From: JBBFMJ01 sp037441225
GTDB lineage: Bacteria > Acidobacteriota > Thermoanaerobaculia > UBA2201
Direction of reading: 5' to 3'
Length of the DNA stretch: 22,391 nt
Assembly: GCA_037441225.1 (NCBI GenBank)
Contig: JBBISU010000050.1
Span: 1-22,391, forward strand
The notes beneath the pieces were generated by a model. The model made no database searches. It had not been told where the DNA came from and was given only the letters and a program-made list of their open reading frames with translations. Below are positions 7,313 to 16,668 of the stretch, one piece after another; the stretch's first letter is position 1; each line of letters opens with the position of its first letter. The position numbers and the translations under genes are program-made.

Positions 7313-9060
7313 TTTTACTTCTTTTTTTTATAATTTTTAGTTTTGAAGAAAAAAATCCAGCAATTCTTTATTTAAAATCCCAAATTGCCCTTGAAAAAGA
7401 AGAATATCAAAAATCTATAGAATATTTAAAAAAAGCTTTGAAAGCAAACCCTTCGCCTTTTTTGAAATTAGAACTTGCAAAGGTTTTAACTTATGAAGGA
7501 AGATTTAAGGAAGCCCTTGAAATTATTAAAAATTCATCTGTTTCTGAAAATTTAAACCAGGATTATTATTCTTTAAAATTTTATTTAGATTTAATGTTAA
7601 ATAATTTAGAAGGGGCTTTAAAAGATTATGAAAAGATTAAAGATCAAAAACTTTCAAAGGAAAACATTGTCTTTATAATGGAAGCAATTCAAAAAAATAT
7701 TTTTAAATACCTTTCAGAAGAAAGCCCTGAAAATTCTATAAAACTTCTTAAAATATACTCACAGTACTCTCCAGAAAATCCTCAAGTTAAAGAAGCTTTG
7801 CTAAGTTTATATATGGAAACAGAAAATCTTGAAGAAATTAAAAATATATTAAAAGATATGGAAATAAATGAAAATACTTTTCCAATCATTTTAGATTTTT
7901 TATCCTTTTTATTTCAAAAGGAAGATTGTGAAAGTATTTTAAATCTGGGTTCAAACTTAGAAAATTCAAATTATGAAGACGTTCTCTCAATTCTTTCTTA
8001 TTGCTTTTTTAAAACAGGTAAAATAGAAAAAACAAAGTCAACAATAGAAAAAATCCTCACCTTAAATCCAAATAACTATAAGGCAATAAATTTATTAATT
8101 GAAATTGAAATTATAGAAGGAGAATACAAAGATGCAGAAGAATTAATTGAGAAACTTCCAAAAGAAACAGAAGAACAAGTTAATTTTATAAAAGAAATAG
8201 AAGCACTTTTATTTCAAATCAAAGGCGAATATAATAAAGCAGAGGAAATCTATTTAAAATTGTTAAGTAAATTTGAAAGCAAAGAAAAAATTAAAATCTT
8301 AAAAAAGATTTATTATTTTTATAAAGGAATTAAAAATTGTTTTAAAACATTAGATTATGCCTATAAAATTTTAGATGAAGACTCAGCAGATCCTCTTTCA
8401 TACTATAGGTTGGCTGAAGCATATCTTATTTTAAAAGATATAAAAAATGCTATATTTTTTTTAAATCTTTATAAAGAAATTGCAGAAAAAGAAGGAATTG
8501 TTGATATAATTTGGCTATTGCTTGAATATGATTACATTAATGAAGCATATAACTTTATAAAAGATTTGGAAAATTATGGAAATGAATTAGTTCAAAAAAA
8601 TCAAATTTTTGGCTTTTATTATTTTAAAAAAGGGGACCTTCAAAAAATGGAAGAGGTTTTAAGAAAAGATGGGGAAAATGCCTCTTCTTTAAATTTGATT
8701 GGTTATTTTTTAATTGAAAAAGATCATAAAATAGATGAAGCAATAAACTATATTGAAGGTGCATTAAAATTAGAACCTTATAATGGCTCTTATTTGGATT
8801 CCCTTGGATGGGGATATTTCAAAAAAGGGGAGTTGGAAAAGGCATATGATTATTTAAAAAAGGCAAACTTTTTGGAACCCTATAATGGAACAATCTTGTC
8901 CCACTTAGGTGATGTTTGTGTAAAATTAGGAAAATATGATGAAGCATTATTAAGATATAAACAAGCCCTTTCTTTTCAAGTTCCAGATATGCCAGATGTT
9001 TTAAAAAAAATCGAAGAACTTATAAAACTGATTTACAAAAAAAATTTTCCTCTTAAATAA
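7309..9060 (+). CDS. Exported tetratricopeptide-repeat protein
   Basis: 583 residues, mostly TPR-type helix pairs. The clearest units are near the N-terminus (ILYLKSQIALEKEEYQKSIE...) and the C-terminus, where SYLDSLGWGYFKKGELEKAYDYLKKA and the following repeat match the TPR consensus. The N-terminus is a short hydrophobic stretch (about residues 1-12) suggesting export or membrane anchoring, although the positive n-region is missing. The start is TTG at 7309, overlapping the recN TGA (TTGA), with AGGAG 7 nt upstream. The product is probably a periplasmic or envelope scaffold; the partners are unknown. It is the last gene of the tRNA-Ala unit. Confidence 0.75.
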   Translation: MILLLFFIIFSFEEKNPAILYLKSQIALEKEEYQKSIEYLKKALKANPSPFLKLELAKVLTYEGRFKEALEIIKNSSVSENLNQDYYSLKFYLDLMLNNLEGALKDYEKIKDQKLSKENIVFIMEAIQKNIFKYLSEESPENSIKLLKIYSQYSPENPQVKEALLSLYMETENLEEIKNILKDMEINENTFPIILDFLSFLFQKEDCESILNLGSNLENSNYEDVLSILSYCFFKTGKIEKTKSTIEKILTLNPNNYKAINLLIEIEIIEGEYKDAEELIEKLPKETEEQVNFIKEIEALLFQIKGEYNKAEEIYLKLLSKFESKEKIKILKKIYYFYKGIKNCFKTLDYAYKILDEDSADPLSYYRLAEAYLILKDIKNAIFFLNLYKEIAEKEGIVDIIWLLLEYDYINEAYNFIKDLENYGNELVQKNQIFGFYYFKKGDLQKMEEVLRKDGENASSLNLIGYFLIEKDHKIDEAINYIEGALKLEPYNGSYLDSLGWGYFKKGELEKAYDYLKKANFLEPYNGTILSHLGDVCVKLGKYDEALLRYKQALSFQVPDMPDVLKKIEELIKLIYKKNFPLK

Positions 9061-9100
9061 AAATTATTGCCTAATTACTCTAAAATTTTTACAATAAAAA

Positions 9101-9109
9101 TGTTAAAAT
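9101..9109 (+). promoter_or_regulatory. Extended -10 promoter of dnaB operon
   Basis: TGTTAAAAT (TGN plus TAAAAT) ends 8 nt before the dnaB ATG at 9118. No Shine-Dalgarno fits in between, so the transcript is probably leaderless or nearly so. No -35 with normal spacing is convincing. Confidence 0.55.
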
Positions 9110-9117
9110 ATTAAGAT

Positions 9118-10440
9118 ATGTCAAATTTTCAAGAAGGGGAATATCCAAGATCAATTACAGCTGAAAGTTCTCTTTTGGCTTCAATTATTTTGCATCCAGA
9201 AAATTTTTATCAAGTTTCAGATTTAATCTCTGCTGACGATTTTTTCTTAGAAAAACATAAAAAAATTTATTCTGCTATTGAAAAACTTATAAACGAAGGA
9301 AAATCAATTGATATGGTTGCAATAGCAGATATTATATCGCCTTCCGTTTCTTATGAAGAATTTAATTCAGTTCTTGAAAATATACCTGATATAATTCATA
9401 TAGAAGAGTACGCAAGGATTGTAAAAGAAAAATCAATTTTAAGAAAACTTATGGAAGTTTCAAGCAACGCAATTGCAGAATGTTTAAAACAAGAAAAAGA
9501 TACAACTGAAATCCTTGAAAATGTTGATAAAAAAATATATGAAATCTTTTTAGGTACAACAAAAGAGGATTTTGTCCCGTTGTCAGAAATTGCTGAAATA
9601 AATTTAAAACATCTTGAAAATATATCAAAGGAAAAACATTTTATAACAGGGGTTCCAACTGGTTTTGATCGCTTAGATGAACTTACCTGTGGCTTCCAAC
9701 CCTCAGAGTTCATAATAATTGCAGGAAGACCCTCTACTGGAAAGACCTCTTTTGCTTTAAGTTTAAGCTTGGAGATGGCATTAAAAGGAAAAAAAGTTGG
9801 CTTTATAAGTTTGGAAATGTCAAAAGAACAAATCGGCTTACGCCTTTTATGTGCCCATGCAAATGTTGATTTAAGCAAAGTCAGATCTGGTTATCTTTCT
9901 TCTGAAGATTTTAAATTTTTAGCAGAAGCAACACAAGAATTAGAAAAAGCAAATATTTTTATTGATGATTCAGCTCCATATTTTTTGCACGAACTGAGGG
10001 CAAAATGCAGAAGATTGCTAAAAACCCAAGGGCTTGACATATTATTCATTGACTATATCCAACTTTTAAAAACCAAAGAAAAGTATGAAAACAGAAATTT
10101 ACAATTAGGTGCAATTTCATCTCATCTAAAATCCCTTGCAAAAGAATTCAAGATACCAGTTGTTGCCTTATCACAACTTTCAAGAAATCCTGAAAGGAGA
10201 AGGGATAAAGAAGCAAGACCTACAATGGCAGATTTAAGAGAATCAGGAAATTTGGAACAAGATGCTGATTTAATTATATTGCTATACAGAAACAAAGAAT
10301 TAGATGAAAAAAATTTGGCAGAGATTATAATTGATAAACAAAGAAATGGTCCAACTGGAAGTTTTAAACTTGTTTTCTTGAAAGCTTTTGCTGCTTTCAG
10401 AGAACCAGCAGTGGAGGATTATGAGGTCTTTAGCAGCTGA
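9118..10440 (+). CDS. dnaB: Replicative DNA helicase DnaB
   Basis: 440 residues, the normal size for DnaB with no intein. The N-terminal primase-interacting domain starts with SITAESSLLASIILHPENF, and the RecA-like motor starts around residue 178. Walker A is GRPSTGKT (203-210), with ISLEMSKEQ and Walker B ILFIDYIQLL (308-317) following, then VALSQLSRNPERR and DLRESGNLEQDADL. The hexamer unwinds DNA ahead of the replisome. It is the first gene of a transcript that also carries mlaE, mlaF, mlaD and ogg-like genes; its last 20 nt overlap the start of mlaE. Confidence 0.96.
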   Translation: MSNFQEGEYPRSITAESSLLASIILHPENFYQVSDLISADDFFLEKHKKIYSAIEKLINEGKSIDMVAIADIISPSVSYEEFNSVLENIPDIIHIEEYARIVKEKSILRKLMEVSSNAIAECLKQEKDTTEILENVDKKIYEIFLGTTKEDFVPLSEIAEINLKHLENISKEKHFITGVPTGFDRLDELTCGFQPSEFIIIAGRPSTGKTSFALSLSLEMALKGKKVGFISLEMSKEQIGLRLLCAHANVDLSKVRSGYLSSEDFKFLAEATQELEKANIFIDDSAPYFLHELRAKCRRLLKTQGLDILFIDYIQLLKTKEKYENRNLQLGAISSHLKSLAKEFKIPVVALSQLSRNPERRRDKEARPTMADLRESGNLEQDADLIILLYRNKELDEKNLAEIIIDKQRNGPTGSFKLVFLKAFAAFREPAVEDYEVFSS

Positions 10441-11182
10441 TATTTTTTTATTCTTTATAGAAGAAATTGGGAAATTTTTTTATATTATATATAAAACATT
10501 TTTCTGGAGTTTTAAAAAACCCTTTGATTTTAAAAATTGGTTTAAGCAAATGGTAAGAGTTGGGGTTGATTCTGTGCCTGTGGTATTTCTGGCAACTCTC
10601 TTTACGGGAGCAGTAATTGCCCTTGAAACCTTTGAGGGTTTTCGAAGATTTCATGCTGAAAGCTATGTTGGTTCTGTTGTCTCCCTCTCAATGCTCAGAG
10701 AACTTTCCCCTGTTTTGGCAGCCCTTATGGTTACAGGAAGAGTTGGTTCTGCAATGGCAGCAGAGATAGGCACAATGAAAGTTACAGAACAAATAGATGC
10801 CTTATATGCCCTTGCCACAAATCCAATACACTTTTTAATTGTTCCAAGGGTTTGGGCATCAATTTTTATGCTTCCTCTTTTGACTGTATTAGGTGATTTG
10901 ACAGGAATTGCAGGAGGATATTTAGTTTCTGTTTATATTATGGATGCAAATCCAGTTGTTTATGAGGCATCTACCTTTCAGTTCTTAGATTTAGAGGATT
11001 TTTATGTGGGAATTACAAAGGCAGCTTTTTTCGGGCTAATCCTTTCAGCTGTTGGATGTATGAAGGGTTTTTATACTGAAGGAGGGGCAGAAGGGGTTGG
11101 ACGCGCAACAACCCAGGCAGTTGTTATGTCTTCTCTTTTTATTCTCCTTTCTGATTTCTTCTTAACAAAACTTTTACCATAA
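10421..11182 (+). CDS. mlaE: MlaE-family ABC permease for lipid transport
   Basis: 253 residues with five or so hydrophobic segments and the family signatures: SVPVVFLATLFTGAVIALE, LRELSPVLAALMVTGRVGSAMAAEIGTM (given here only as a landmark around residues 88-115), then VTEQIDALYALATNP. It forms the inner-membrane core of a lipid-transport ABC system with MlaF and the MCE protein. ATG 10421 is chosen because GTGGAGG (10411-10417) lies just upstream; an upstream TTG at 10388 would lie deeper in dnaB. It overlaps dnaB by 20 nt. Confidence 0.95.
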   Translation: MRSLAADIFLFFIEEIGKFFYIIYKTFFWSFKKPFDFKNWFKQMVRVGVDSVPVVFLATLFTGAVIALETFEGFRRFHAESYVGSVVSLSMLRELSPVLAALMVTGRVGSAMAAEIGTMKVTEQIDALYALATNPIHFLIVPRVWASIFMLPLLTVLGDLTGIAGGYLVSVYIMDANPVVYEASTFQFLDLEDFYVGITKAAFFGLILSAVGCMKGFYTEGGAEGVGRATTQAVVMSSLFILLSDFFLTKLLP

Positions 11183-11183
11183 G

Positions 11184-11948
11184 ATGTTTGAATATAAATT
11201 TTTAATTGAAGATTTACATAAAAGTTTTGGAGAAAAAAGGGTTTTAAAGGGTATTGATTTGAAAGTTGAAAAGGGTTTATCTGTTGTAATTGTTGGTGGT
11301 TCAGGTGTAGGAAAGTCAGTTTTTCTTAAGACATTGATTGGACTTTTAAGACCTGATTCAGGAAGGGTAATTGTTGATTCTGTAGATATATTTTCTTTAA
11401 AAGAAAAAGAATTGAATGAATTCAGGAAAAAATTTGGTATGTGTTTTCAAGAAGGTGCACTATTTGATTCAATGACTGTATATGAAAACATTGCTTTTCC
11501 TTTAATAAGGCATAAAACATTAGATAAAGAAAAAATTAGAGAAAGGGTTATGGAGTGTTTAGAAATTGTTAAATTAAAAGGGGTAGAAAATAAGTTTCCT
11601 TCCCAATTGTCAGGTGGAATGAGAAGAAGGGTTGGTTTTGCAAGGGCAATTGCTTTAAAACCAGAGATTTTATTGTTTGATGAACCAACGACTGGCTTGG
11701 ACCCCGTTATGACTACACTTATAGCAGAAACAATTAAGGATCTAATGAAAGGAGATGATGTAACTGCAATTACCATAACCCATGATTTGCAGGCAGCATC
11801 AATTGTAGCAGATAAAATTGCAATGCTTTTTGATGGAAAAATTATATTTTATGGAAGTAAGGAAGAATTTTGGGAAAGCCAGGAGCCTGCAGTTGTTCAA
11901 TTTAGAACATCAAATCCAAAAGGTCCCTGGACAGAGGAGGAGATATGA
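11184..11948 (+). CDS. mlaF: MlaF-family ABC ATPase for lipid transport
   Basis: 254 residues. Walker A is GGSGVGKS, the Q-loop follows in CFQEGALFD, the ABC signature is LSGGMRRRVGFARAIA, Walker B is ILLFDEPTTGLDP and the switch His is in THDL. Signature and length match MlaF/Ttg2A-type ATPases that power MlaE. It begins 1 nt after the mlaE stop and lacks a clear Shine-Dalgarno, so translation is likely coupled. Its stop overlaps the mlaD start (ATGA). Confidence 0.95.
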   Translation: MFEYKFLIEDLHKSFGEKRVLKGIDLKVEKGLSVVIVGGSGVGKSVFLKTLIGLLRPDSGRVIVDSVDIFSLKEKELNEFRKKFGMCFQEGALFDSMTVYENIAFPLIRHKTLDKEKIRERVMECLEIVKLKGVENKFPSQLSGGMRRRVGFARAIALKPEILLFDEPTTGLDPVMTTLIAETIKDLMKGDDVTAITITHDLQAASIVADKIAMLFDGKIIFYGSKEEFWESQEPAVVQFRTSNPKGPWTEEEI

Positions 11949-13408
11949 ATCCAATGGTAAAGGTAGGGCTCTTTGCCTTAATTATTTTAATTATTGCTGG
12001 TTACCTGATAATCAAGATTGAAGAAATCCCAGTTGGAAAAGGGAAGATGCAAAGGATTGTTGTGGAATTTCCTGATGTAGCAGGGCTTGATTTGAAAGCA
12101 GCAGTGAGGGTTTATGGGGTAAGGGTTGGAAAAGTTGAAAAGATAAAGCTTTTGCCAAATGGTGCAGAAGTTACACTTCTTTTAGATGGTTCTTTAAAAT
12201 TAGGGAAAGGGGCAAAAGCATTTGTGAGGAATATGGGGCTTTTGGGAGACAAATATGTTGAACTTTTTCCCGGGGATATTTCTTTGGGAGAAATTAAAAA
12301 AGGTGAAATTTTAAAGGGTTCAAGTCCTGTATCTTATGATGAAATCCTTTCAAAACTTTCAGATATTGGAACAAATGTAAGGGATTTAACTGACTCTTTT
12401 AAAAGGAGTTTGACTGGAAAAGAAGTAGAAGAAAAGATAAGAAAGATTGTTGAAAACATTGAAGATTTTACAAATACTGCAAAATTAATTTTAAATGAAA
12501 ATAGAGGACAAATAACAGAAATTACTTTTAATTTAAAAGAATCAACAGCAAAAATAAGAGAAGAAATTCCAAAAATCTCAGAGGACTTAAAAAAACTGCT
12601 TGAAAACATAGACGGAATTGTTGCAGAAAACAGAGGAAATATAAAGGAAAGTTTAGCAACATTAAGGACCTCTGTTGAAAATTTAAAAAGTTCTCTGACT
12701 TCTCTTTCATCAATTATGGATAAAATTGACAGAGGAGAAGGAACAATTGGAAAACTTATAAACACACCAGAAAGCCATGATAAATTAGTTAAAACACTTG
12801 ATTCTGTTTCTGCAGGTGCAGATTCCTTAACAGACACATTAGGGAGAACAAAGAAATGGGGGCTTTCTTTGGGCTTCAGGACAGAGCAGCTTTCTGAACA
12901 TAATAAAGCCCAATCCTTTTTTTCAGTAAGATTGGCAACAAATCCAAAAAGATTTTATTTATTTGAAGGGGTAGATGATCCCTTTGGTGTGAGGAAAGAA
13001 AAAACAGAAGAAGTCATAACCTATTATCCTGATGGGACCTATACAAAAACATATACAGAAACAGTTAAATATGATAAAAGATTTTCTTTAACCTTTATGT
13101 TTGGATGGAATTTTTACCCCTTTTCATTGAGAGCAGGAATGGAGCAAAATTATGGTGGAATTGGGGTTGATTACCATTTGTTAAAAGATAAATTGTTTTT
13201 ATCAATGGATGCCTTTGATTTTTCAACGGAAGGTAAAAAGACCCATTTAAAATTTTCAACAAGGTACTATCCTTATTCCTTTTTATATCTGACAATGGGT
13301 TATGATGATCCACTAAACAAAGAAAGAAGGAGTTTCTTTTTTGGTGGTGGAATACAATGGGATGATGAGGACTTCAAGTATATCATCACAGGGCTTCCCT
13401 CTTTTTAA
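11945..13408 (+). CDS. mlaD: MCE (MlaD-like) protein with coiled coil and C-terminal outer-membrane barrel-like domain
   Basis: 487 residues, far longer than E. coli MlaD (about 180). Order: one transmembrane helix (about 5-23), one MCE domain (about 38-115, with VRVYGVRVGKVEKI and MGLLGDKYVEL), a long helical/coiled-coil region (about 130-290) with GTIGKLIN near its end, then a beta-rich domain (about 300-487). In that last part, alternating short strands and turns (FSLTFMFGWNFYPFSLRAGM, YGGIGVDYHLLKDKLFLSMDAFDF) and a terminal Phe resemble an outer-membrane barrel. A single chain could therefore link the MlaEF transporter to the outer membrane. The start overlaps the mlaF stop, with GAGGAGG upstream. 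The MCE call is firm; the barrel is inferred from pattern. Confidence 0.88.
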   Translation: MNPMVKVGLFALIILIIAGYLIIKIEEIPVGKGKMQRIVVEFPDVAGLDLKAAVRVYGVRVGKVEKIKLLPNGAEVTLLLDGSLKLGKGAKAFVRNMGLLGDKYVELFPGDISLGEIKKGEILKGSSPVSYDEILSKLSDIGTNVRDLTDSFKRSLTGKEVEEKIRKIVENIEDFTNTAKLILNENRGQITEITFNLKESTAKIREEIPKISEDLKKLLENIDGIVAENRGNIKESLATLRTSVENLKSSLTSLSSIMDKIDRGEGTIGKLINTPESHDKLVKTLDSVSAGADSLTDTLGRTKKWGLSLGFRTEQLSEHNKAQSFFSVRLATNPKRFYLFEGVDDPFGVRKEKTEEVITYYPDGTYTKTYTETVKYDKRFSLTFMFGWNFYPFSLRAGMEQNYGGIGVDYHLLKDKLFLSMDAFDFSTEGKKTHLKFSTRYYPYSFLYLTMGYDDPLNKERRSFFFGGGIQWDDEDFKYIITGLPSF

Positions 13409-14027
13409 TCTTTATAATTCAATTAAAGATAAAATTGAAAAAAGGTTAAAAAAATTTGAAGAGATTTGGGAAAGGGGAAGTGATGAAAAACTCTTTGAAG
13501 AACTTATCTTCTGCCTCCTGACACCACAAACAAAGGCACTTGATTGTGACAAAGCAGTAAAAATTTTAAAAGAAAATAATTTATTGTTTTCAGGAAGTAA
13601 AAAAGAAATTGTGAAAAAAATAAATTTCATAAGATTTAAAAATCACAAAGCAGAATATATCATTTTGGCAAGGGAATTTTTTTTCAAAAATGGGAAAGGT
13701 TTTTTAAGAGATTTTTTAAATTTTTTTGATGAAGAAAAAATTTTAAGAGAAGAACTTGTAAAAAAAATTAAAGGCCTTGGGCTAAAAGAGGCGTCCCATT
13801 TTTTAAGAAATATTGGTAGATCAAAAAATTTAGTAATAATTGACAGGCACATTTTAAGATGTGCTTTAAAGTATAAAATAATCAAAAAAATTCCAAAAAC
13901 AATTTCAAAGAAAATTTATTATGAAATTGAAGAAAAGATTTTAAATTTTTCAAAAAAAATTAACATTCCACCTAACCACTTAGATTTCCTTTTCTGGTAT
14001 GATTCAAATAATTATTTTTTCAAATAA
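13362..14027 (+). CDS. ogg: 8-oxoguanine DNA glycosylase/AP lyase, Ogg2-like (HhH-GPD superfamily)
   Basis: About 221 residues. It resembles Ogg2-type N-glycosylase/DNA lyases of archaea and Thermotoga: EELIFCLLTPQTKA near the front, a helix-hairpin-helix with KIKGLGLKEASHFLRNIG holding the expected Schiff-base Lys, then VIIDRHILR with the catalytic Asp, and LDFLFWYDSNN near the end. The enzyme would remove oxidised guanine from DNA. The start is not certain: ATG 13362 or 13365 lies inside mlaD (about 47 nt overlap), and no Shine-Dalgarno is obvious. It is the last gene of the dnaB-mla transcript. Confidence 0.85.
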   Translation: MMRTSSISSQGFPLFNLYNSIKDKIEKRLKKFEEIWERGSDEKLFEELIFCLLTPQTKALDCDKAVKILKENNLLFSGSKKEIVKKINFIRFKNHKAEYIILAREFFFKNGKGFLRDFLNFFDEEKILREELVKKIKGLGLKEASHFLRNIGRSKNLVIIDRHILRCALKYKIIKKIPKTISKKIYYEIEEKILNFSKKINIPPNHLDFLFWYDSNNYFFK

Positions 14028-14046
14028 GATTTTGTAAACTTAGTTG

Positions 14047-14076
14047 TTGACATAAAATAATTTAAAATAGTATAAT
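14047..14076 (+). promoter_or_regulatory. Consensus promoter of the receptor/c-di-GMP operon (leaderless)
   Basis: TTGACA (14047-14052), an 18-bp spacer and TATAAT (14071-14076) match the housekeeping sigma consensus exactly. Only 6 nt (TTGATT) separate the -10 from ATG 14083, so transcription should begin at or beside the start codon. Confidence 0.85.
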
Positions 14077-14082
14077 TTGATT

Positions 14083-16123
14083 ATGAAAAAATTTCAGAGG
14101 AAAGGATGGTCTTTCTTTAAAAATCTATTAAATTTTAAATTAAATAAGAAAAATTTTTTTTATAATTATTTAATAATTTTTTATTTGATAATTTCAAATT
14201 TTGCTCTTTCTCAGGAAAAATTAGATAAACTTTTAGAAATGGACTTATCAGAACTCATATCCATAAAAGTCATATCAGCAACAAAAATCCCTCAGGTGCT
14301 TTCTTCAGTCCCGGCAACTGTTCACATAATTACAAAAGAACAAATTCGTGAAAATGGATACTTTACTCTTGAACAAGCATTGATGGATCTGTCTGGCTTT
14401 CAATTTAGAAATATATTAGGTTTTAACAGTTATATCTTTATGAGAGGACTTCCAAGCCAGAATAATTTAATACTTTTATTGGTTGATGGCGTCTTATTAA
14501 ATGAACTTAATTCAGGTGGTTTTTATGGAGGGGGCAACATAATCTTTCAAATGTTGAAAGAATTGAAGTTGTTTATGGACCTGCTTCTTCCTTATATGGC
14601 ACAAATGCTGTTTCAGGGATTATAAATATAATCACAAAAGACCCAAAGAAAAACAATGGGAACAGAGTATCAATTCTTGGGGGCAATTTTTCAACATTTC
14701 TTTCAGATTTTTATTATGAATATTCAAAGGAAGATAGTAATTTTAGCTTTAACCTTTCTGGTATGGTTAAAAAAAGTGATAAGGCAGACCTTAGAGGCAG
14801 GAAAGGTGATTATATGTGGACTGATAAAATAGATAATTTTGAAGATGATTATACTTTTGAAGGAAAATTTTTTTCAATAACTTAACTTTTGGTTTTCTTT
14901 TTCAAGACAAAAATGCCTCAAGGGCTACAGTTTAAAAGACAATTAATACAAATTTAAGTGATTATAATGTAAACTGGCACATTAGATTCTTAAATATATT
15001 TGCAAAGTATCAATTTTTTGAGAAGGAGAATATTTCTTTAAAAAGTACAGTATATTACAGAAATACTGAAGTTATGGATGATACAATTCCCATTATAGAA
15101 CTTAAAACAAATGAAACAGAGGGAAAGCAATATAGATATTACCGGCCTGGAAATCTTATCGGACAAGAAACAATTTTGAACCTTTTTCCTTTGAAGAAAT
15201 TTAATATTACCTTTGGTCTACTAAATGAAAAAGAAAGACTTTCAGAAAGTTATTCTATAGCTTATAGTAATGCAGAGGATGAAAGACCTCCAAAGCCCCA
15301 AAAACCTTCTATGATTTCAAATAACTTATTCAGTATCTTTGGACAGGCAATATTTAATATAAATGAAAAGTTAAATTTGTTTTTTGGCTCCAGATATGAC
15401 AGCAGTAATTATTATGGAGATGTACTAACACCAAGAGCAGGGACTATTTATAAGAAAAGTATTTATACTGGAAAGCTATTATACATGGAGGCTTTTCGTG
15501 CACCAAAGCCCTGGGATTATACAGATGGCCTTGGGAATAAAGATTTAAAACCTGAAGAGATAAATTCCATAGAATTTTCAAATATCTTTGAAATCACAAA
15601 TAATTTAAGATTAGAAACCTCAATTTATAAAAATAATATGGATAATCTCCTTGTAAAAAAATTTATAGACAACAATTGGAGATGGATTAATTCTGGAAAA
15701 GTTGAAACAAAGGGTTTTGAACTAATGTTTATTTATAAATGGAAAAGATTGAAAGGGACTTTTGACTATACTTTTAATGATTCAAGAGACGAAAAAGAAA
15801 AACAAATCCCTGAAATATCAAAACATACTTCTGGATTTCAATTATATTATTATTTAAATAACAATTTAGATTCTAACTTAAGATGTCGATACTATGGAGA
15901 AAAAGAAAACCCTAAAATAATTTCTTCAACTGGCAATAATAAAATTGATAGTGCCTTTGTTTGCTATGCTTCAATAAACTTTAAAATATTAAAAGAGTTA
16001 TCAGGACAGATAGCCATAGATAATCTTCTCAACTCAGTTTATTACCATTCATCAAATCTTCCACCTGACAGATACAGGCAGCCAGGTAGAACTTTTAGAT
16101 TTTGGATTGGATATGATTTTTAG
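14083..16123 (+). pseudogene. TonB-dependent outer-membrane receptor, broken by two frameshifts and a stop
   Basis: Read across frames, the product (about 680 residues) is a complete TonB-dependent receptor. It has an N-terminal export signal ending near ALSQ, the plug domain (SSVPATVHIITKEQI, FMRGLPSQNNLILLLVDGV, VERIEVVYGPASSLYGTNAVSGIINIITK) and a 22-strand-type barrel ending in FRFWIGYDF with terminal Phe. Three lesions interrupt it: a -1 shift in a G run at 14530-14534, a second -1 shift in a T run at 14868-14874, and an in-frame TAA at 14933-14935. From 15074 the last frame is open to the stop at 16121. The TTG at 14077 lies upstream of the likelier ATG 14083. Such receptors import chelated metals or cofactors, or act as sensors; the ligand is unknown. 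Recent decay or local sequence error are both possible. Confidence 0.85.
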
Positions 16124-16667
16124 ATTTTTAATAATTATTTTGCTTTTACCTCTTTTCTTGTTACCCTTTGAAGCAAAAAATTTGATGCAAAATGAAGATA
16201 TAATTGTAAGTTAATATGAACTGAAAGCAGTTTTTATTTACCATTTTATAAAATATTTTGAATGGATTGGTTTGGAAAATAAAGAATATTTTGAAATTGA
16301 TATCTTTGGAAAAAGTGAGGTCTTAAAACCATTAAAGGAAATCTCAAAAAAGAAATCTGCCTTAGGTAAAAAAATTAAAGTAAAAAGTATTAATAGTATT
16401 GATGAAATTGGAGAACCCCAGATTCTTTTTATAGCAAAAACTTCAACAATTTTGCTTTCTGAAATTATAAATAAAACAGAAAATATAAAGGTGCTTGTTA
16501 TAGGTGAAGAAGAAGGTCTATGTGAAAAAGGGATTGCCATAAATTTTGTTTTAAATGAGGGAAACATTAAATTTGAAATAAATGAGGCAATTTTAAAAAA
16601 TAAAGGCATAAAACCAAGTTCTCAAATTCTTAAACTTGCTACCAGAATAATAAGAGAGAGTGAATAG
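16113..16667 (+). pseudogene. YfiR-like (DUF4154) periplasmic protein, interrupted by one TAA
   Basis: A frame from ATG 16113 runs to 16667 with a single internal stop, TAA at 16212-16214. Before the stop lies a signal peptide (MIFRFLIIILLLPLFLLPFEA). After it comes YELKAVFIYHFIKYFEWIG, the hallmark first helix of YfiR/DUF4154, then VLVIGEEEGLCEKGIAINFVL and a C-terminal helix with LKLATRIIRE. The total of about 184 residues is the family's normal size. A GAA-to-TAA change would explain the stop, since Glu is common there. No in-frame ATG follows soon enough to rescue the first helix; the next start is TTG 16272. YfiR proteins bind and restrain the periplasmic sensor of a membrane partner, here probably the CHASE8 kinase that begins 1 nt later. 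It overlaps the receptor gene end. Confidence 0.75.
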
Positions 16668-16668
16668 T

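Noticed and set aside
12334..12837. Long minus-strand open frame opposite mlaD, and similar frames opposite dnaB, mlaF and the ogg-like gene
   Set aside because: They are antisense to strongly conserved genes, have no start signals and no recognisable family, and follow from codon bias of the real gene.
14530..14885. Programmed frameshifting or phase variation in the receptor gene
   Set aside because: The two runs (G5 and T7) are short, the second site lacks a recognisable slippery heptamer plus structure, and a third lesion is a plain TAA that frameshifting would not bypass.
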